From a virus: a stretch of DNA of 64,000 nt. Both the position numbers and the translations under genes were made by a program. The notes beneath the pieces are model-generated. The model was given only the letters and a program-made list of their open reading frames with translations. It made no database searches and was not told where the DNA came from. This document shows positions 60,808 to 64,000 of the stretch, in pieces. How positions within the stretch are numbered: the stretch's first letter is position 1; each line of letters starts with the position of its first letter. The stretch covers positions 1 to 64,000 of the IMG/VR virus record IMGVR_UViG_3300022693_000799. One strand, 5' to 3'.

Positions 60808-62376
60808 ATGCAGGCTGATATCAGTGCGGCGGCTGAGCCAATTACTGCATCCATCGATCAACTTAAAGGTCCTCTTAGTTGGAACTACGAAGATCGACAA
60901 GGCGGCGTTTATCTGGCGCTAGAAGATCATGATAAGATCTTTAATAACCTGTCCAATCCCCCTATCATTGTCAATGACGTCAACACGCTGTCTCAGGAAG
61001 ACAAACAGAAATTCAATGACCTAATATCTACGCGTTACGAGGGTGATTCATTGTCTATCGTACCGTCGTGTGATTGTGGTGAATTATCAGGCGGTTATAA
61101 CTTAGGTAAGGTTTGTGGTGTCTGTCAGACTGAAGTCCAGCAGTCTACAGAGAAACGCATCGAGTCTACGTTATGGATGAAAGCACCAGATGGTGTTCAT
61201 GGGTTTATTAATCCTAACGTCTGGTTGATGTTTGAGAAGTATTTCTCAAGTAAGCAGTTGTGTCTTGTCGAGTGGTTGTGTAATCCTAATCTACGTTATG
61301 ATAATGAGAAGAATGAGTCATTAAACCGCTTGAAGCGTTATAACTTTAAACGTGGTTATAATAACTTCATTGAAAACTTTGACACAATAATGAATGCGCT
61401 GTATGACATATTTGCTATACACAAGCGATTAGAGATACAAGACTTTAAAACCACGATGCGTAAGTATAGACATTGTCTATTTAGTCAATACGTACCGGTG
61501 CCTTCTAAAGTTGCATTCGTAACAGAGAAAAACGATTCAACCGTTACCTCTGATACACAGACGTCGTTAGCGATGGATGCTATACGTACTATGTCGTCTA
61601 TCAAACAGGCACTACGTCCTCTTATGCCTAAGCAGTTAGAGAACCGTACCCTTAAGTGTGTTAAACAGCTTGCTGTCTATTATGAAGAAACCTACAAGAC
61701 ACGTCTTGCCTCTAAAGATGGTTTCATTCGTAAACACATGATCTCAGGTAGGTTACATTATACGGCACGTGCTGTTATTGTATCGTTAAGTGAACCCCAC
61801 GAGTATGATGAGCTACATCTTCCATGGGGGTTATCGGTAGGACTACTACGTACGCACCTGACTAATAAGTTGTTAAAGTTAGGGTATACACCTCGCGCTG
61901 CCGCCTGTCTATTACAAGAGTCTATTAGCCGCTATCATCCACTTGTAGATACGCTGTTAAATGAACTTATAGACGAGTCTCCGTGTCTATCGGAAATTGC
62001 AGAACACGAACTTACCGTGCCTAAGAAGAAAGGTCTGTATGTTATCATCCAACGTAACCCATCTTTACATAGACTGTCAGCACAGTTCATGCGGGTTACT
62101 AAGATCATTAAAGACCCTAGTATCCAGACTATATCAATGTCGGTATTATCATTGACTGGTCCGAATGCTGACTTCGACGGCGACGCTTTGAATATTCTCT
62201 TAATCACCGATAAAGAGATGATGCGTAAGATGTATAGACTGTCACCCCATTATGGCATTTTGTCGCTTCAAGAACCATCCAAGGTCTCTGGTTGCGTAGG
62301 TATGCCTAAACCGGTGGTAAGTACTATTGATAACTGGTTGAAGAAAGGCCCTAAGGTTAAAGAAGAGGCGGTCTAA
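60808..62376 (+). CDS. Second (non-virion-type) RNA polymerase beta'-like subunit, N-terminal half
   Basis: The 522-residue protein has a beta' zinc finger with Cys88-x-Cys90 and Cys103-x2-Cys106. RKHMISGRLHYTARAVIV corresponds to the GKRVDYSGRSVIV region, RNPSLHRLSAQF to RAPTLHRLGIQAF, and the catalytic NADFDGD has Asp455, Asp457 and Asp459. It ends about 65 residues after the active site, so the rest of beta' must be elsewhere, as in the split polymerases of phiKZ (gp55/gp74 type). An early-type promoter and the chmA neighbourhood assign it to the polymerase made after infection, which transcribes late genes. AAGGAGAGATC precedes the ATG. Confidence 0.92.
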   Translation: MQADISAAAEPITASIDQLKGPLSWNYEDRQGGVYLALEDHDKIFNNLSNPPIIVNDVNTLSQEDKQKFNDLISTRYEGDSLSIVPSCDCGELSGGYNLGKVCGVCQTEVQQSTEKRIESTLWMKAPDGVHGFINPNVWLMFEKYFSSKQLCLVEWLCNPNLRYDNEKNESLNRLKRYNFKRGYNNFIENFDTIMNALYDIFAIHKRLEIQDFKTTMRKYRHCLFSQYVPVPSKVAFVTEKNDSTVTSDTQTSLAMDAIRTMSSIKQALRPLMPKQLENRTLKCVKQLAVYYEETYKTRLASKDGFIRKHMISGRLHYTARAVIVSLSEPHEYDELHLPWGLSVGLLRTHLTNKLLKLGYTPRAAACLLQESISRYHPLVDTLLNELIDESPCLSEIAEHELTVPKKKGLYVIIQRNPSLHRLSAQFMRVTKIIKDPSIQTISMSVLSLTGPNADFDGDALNILLITDKEMMRKMYRLSPHYGILSLQEPSKVSGCVGMPKPVVSTIDNWLKKGPKVKEEAV

Positions 62377-62390
62377 ACGCCTCTTCTTCT
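62361..62390 (+). terminator. Hairpin overlapping the beta' gene end
   Basis: AGAAGAGGCG (62361-62370) pairs perfectly with CGCCTCTTCT (62378-62387); the stop TAA lies in the loop. It is followed by TCTATGAGG rather than TATGCCG. The next gene starts 15 bases on, so read-through is likely. Confidence 0.65.
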
Positions 62391-62401
62391 ATGAGGTTAT
62401 T

Positions 62402-63259
62402 ATGGAAGTTAAAAATGAAGTAACGTCGTTAGAAGTAGAAGAGTTACCCGAAGGGTACGCGGACGATATGTTATTAGAAAAATACCATACCTACCCTATA
62501 ATACGGGACGAGTTTAATATTATTCGTTGGGTACCGCTTAAAAGTCTTTTACCACCACCATTGGATATGTTAGATATTCCGTTTTCAAAACTAATACGGG
62601 ATTCTAATTTAAAAGATAATGAAATATGTAGAAGATTAGCCGAGAGGTTAGATGGTCGGTCTTTGAGTAGTTATGGTGATGCTTTTAACATGGAATGTAA
62701 CAGAGTATCCGATGACTCATTTACCCCGCCAACTAGGGTTGAATTTCTCAATGCGGTATTTGATTTTATTGACGCTATTGCTTCTACTAAAAGTATAAAA
62801 GATATCAAATCGCAGAATGACATCTTCTTACCCATTGCCGATGCAATATTAAGAAACCACCTAGGGGATGTTAATATACTAGAAGATCATCCAGATGACC
62901 TGGGAAGGCTCGCAGAGGTGGTTTATGAAGGCTGTTGTGTTGACTTCTATGCGTTATTGGGGCGTTTTATGGACGTCCTACAACAAGGTAAGATAATGAT
63001 ACTTTATCATGTCGGTGAATACAGCTTCACAATCACACTCGCTGCTGAATTGATATCCGGTCTAATGCACAAGTACGTGCGGAATGGTCGGGTGGTTTCG
63101 GTTCCAACAACAGGTGAGATTGTTGGTATATGTGTGGATAACGAACAGGTAAAATATTATCTAAAGACCGCTATTTCCTATATAGATGAAAATATAGGTA
63201 GAGAAGGTGAGATAAGTTTCATTAACTCGCTTGATGTTAGAATGGCGCTATCAATTTAA
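62402..63259 (+). CDS. Unknown 285-aa acidic protein
   Basis: The ribosome site is TGAGGTTATT. The product is acidic and mostly helical, with short hydrophobic segments and a beta-rich part near 205-250 (KIMILYHVGEYSFTITLAAE, then GRVVSVPTTGEIVGICVDN). It is probably co-expressed with the beta' gene. No known family is recognised. Confidence 0.65.
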   Translation: MEVKNEVTSLEVEELPEGYADDMLLEKYHTYPIIRDEFNIIRWVPLKSLLPPPLDMLDIPFSKLIRDSNLKDNEICRRLAERLDGRSLSSYGDAFNMECNRVSDDSFTPPTRVEFLNAVFDFIDAIASTKSIKDIKSQNDIFLPIADAILRNHLGDVNILEDHPDDLGRLAEVVYEGCCVDFYALLGRFMDVLQQGKIMILYHVGEYSFTITLAAELISGLMHKYVRNGRVVSVPTTGEIVGICVDNEQVKYYLKTAISYIDENIGREGEISFINSLDVRMALSI

Positions 63260-63295
63260 TTACAGGTTCGACTTGTATCTTAGGTAGCTCAGAAA

Positions 63296-63403
63296 TTAAA
63301 CGTTACGCGTTTAACAAACAATAAAAGGATTGGCGTGTAGAATGGGTCTACATGCTTTATTAAAACCTAATGCGGTAATTGCTCTCATTGAGAGCTTCGC
63401 ATT
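63296..63403 (+). ncRNA. Structured intergenic segment, possible leader or small RNA
   Basis: Three stems follow one another: TTAAACG/CGTTTAA (63296-63314), GCGTGTAGA/TCTACATGC (63333-63355, one G-T pair), and a nested structure in which AATGCG (63369-63374) and CGCATT (63398-63403) enclose GCTCTC/GAGAGC (63381-63395). It ends 18 bases before the next start codon. Whether it is a separate RNA or the leader of the gene at 63422 is unknown. Confidence 0.4.
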
Positions 63404-63421
63404 TAAAATGGAGTCATTATA

Positions 63422-63856
63422 ATGACACGTAAGAAAAGTATCTACACTGTAGATCAAAAGAGACAACTCACCACTACACGTATGCTAATACGTCTAGCCA
63501 TGCAACGTAAAACTATTTACTATAGTGAGTTAGCCGAACGCTTAGGGTACAATGTGCCAAACATGGCGTTAGGTAAGGTATTGAGCCCGACGCTTGAGCG
63601 GGTTAACCAGTGGTGCTGGGAGCGACAGCAACCATGGCTTACCGCGTTAGTCGTTAGAAGCTCAGGGAACCATACAGGGCTTCCTGGTGAAGGTTTCTTT
63701 AATGAGATGCAAGAGCTAGGTGCGTATACCCCTGAAGTTGATACCCATAAGGCACGTCGTACTTGGGCTGAACCGTATATTAAGAGTATATGGGATTTCT
63801 GGGGTCCTGATGATGCTGATATCTTGTGTAAAGCACGTGTACTGTCACCTAAATAA
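63422..63856 (+). CDS. Winged-helix-like unknown protein, 144 aa
   Basis: Residues 30-55 (KTIYYSELAERLGYNVPNMA) look like a winged helix-turn-helix, followed by WLTALVVRSSGNHTGLPGEGF (72-92). This combination (TY-x-ELA-x-LG, LT-LVV, TGLPGEGF) is seen in a widespread phage and genomic-island domain of unknown function. GGAG at 63411-63414 is its ribosome site. The C-terminal part is aromatic (WAEPYIKSIWDFWGPDD). A DNA-related regulatory or defence-related role is possible, not shown. Confidence 0.65.
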   Translation: MTRKKSIYTVDQKRQLTTTRMLIRLAMQRKTIYYSELAERLGYNVPNMALGKVLSPTLERVNQWCWERQQPWLTALVVRSSGNHTGLPGEGFFNEMQELGAYTPEVDTHKARRTWAEPYIKSIWDFWGPDDADILCKARVLSPK

Positions 63857-63866
63857 GGAGTTGATT

Positions 63867-64000
63867 ATGGATTTTGATAAAGGTATTGAAGCAGTTGAAT
63901 TTATTGCGTCACAAAGAGAAACAGAGGGTAATGGTCTATACCTTGCTCATCTGTTAGCAAGGCGTGGATACATCTTTCCTCTAGATTCCTCGTTACTGTA
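63867..64000 (+). CDS. 5' end of an unknown protein (partial)
   Basis: ATG at 63867 follows AAGGAG and continues open to the window edge (44 residues, FDKGIEAVEFIASQRETEGN). It lies 10 bases after the preceding stop, in the same operon. The fragment is too short to assign. Confidence 0.6.
   Translation, partial: MDFDKGIEAVEFIASQRETEGNGLYLAHLLARRGYIFPLDSSLL

Noticed and set aside
63260-63320. tRNA gene
   Set aside because: ACAGGTTCGACTTGT and GGTAGCTCAG look like T-arm and D-arm pieces, but no acceptor stem or full cloverleaf can be formed around them.

Overview
The window is a 64-kb piece of a giant (jumbo) myovirus of the phiKZ-like, nucleus-forming type. The evidence is a set of marker genes found together only in such phages: pieces of two divergent multisubunit RNA polymerases (a virion-type beta at 20308-24279 and beta' N-half at 12792-14411, plus a second beta' N-half at 60808-62376), a PhuZ tubulin (48932-49897), a probable chimallin/ChmA nuclear-shell protein (58227-60095), a T4-type prohead protease (26686-27444), a contractile-tail sheath and tube (30422-33327), a terminase large subunit (41178-43322) and a divergent family-B DNA polymerase (54324-56459). 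No tRNA, rRNA, CRISPR array or insertion sequence was seen. The moderate AT bias and the family point to a gammaproteobacterial host, perhaps marine, but the sequence does not prove the host.

Layout. 1-5.8 kb: small unknown genes and virion-like proteins. 5.9-12.7 kb: a 2281-residue tail/tape-measure-like giant on the minus strand. 12.8-14.7 kb: vRNAP beta' N-half and a zinc-ribbon protein. 14.8-18.2 kb: five small or medium early-type genes including two paralogous pairs. 18.2-18.9 kb: the only long non-coding region, very unusual in base composition. 18.9-27.4 kb: a virion module with vRNAP beta and the prohead protease, whose order resembles the phiKZ gp175-gp181 block. 27.5-30.4 kb: small genes, including an apparently abundant 183-residue protein. 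30.4-41.1 kb: tail sheath and tube, large virion proteins and two paralogous inner-head-type proteins. 41.2-49.9 kb: terminase, unknowns, an HslV/proteasome-like Ntn hydrolase and PhuZ. 50.0-54.2 kb: a tandem array of about ten small, diverged, apparently related genes. 54.3-57.9 kb: DNA polymerase and neighbours. 58.2-62.4 kb: ChmA, a degenerate HNH-like gene and the second RNAP beta' half. 62.4-64 kb: unknown genes.

Two recurring non-coding signals organise the window. The first is an ACCTAYATTAC element (Y = C or T), usually 38-45 bp and at most about 100 bp before a start codon, upstream of the early-type units and of ChmA and the second RNAP. It matches the TATATTAC core reported for phiKZ early promoters read by the injected virion polymerase. 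The second is a strong hairpin followed directly by TATGCCG, which closes most transcription units on either strand and forms back-to-back pairs between convergent genes. The hairpin-TATGCCG element is the best candidate here for something not previously described. It is probably a 3'-end or termination signal of the phage polymerases.

Functionally the window joins early takeover and nucleus-building functions (ChmA, PhuZ, the second RNAP, small early proteins) with late functions (head, tail, packaging, and the virion RNAP that must be packaged to start the next infection). Many genes are unknown; their entries say what can be seen and no more.
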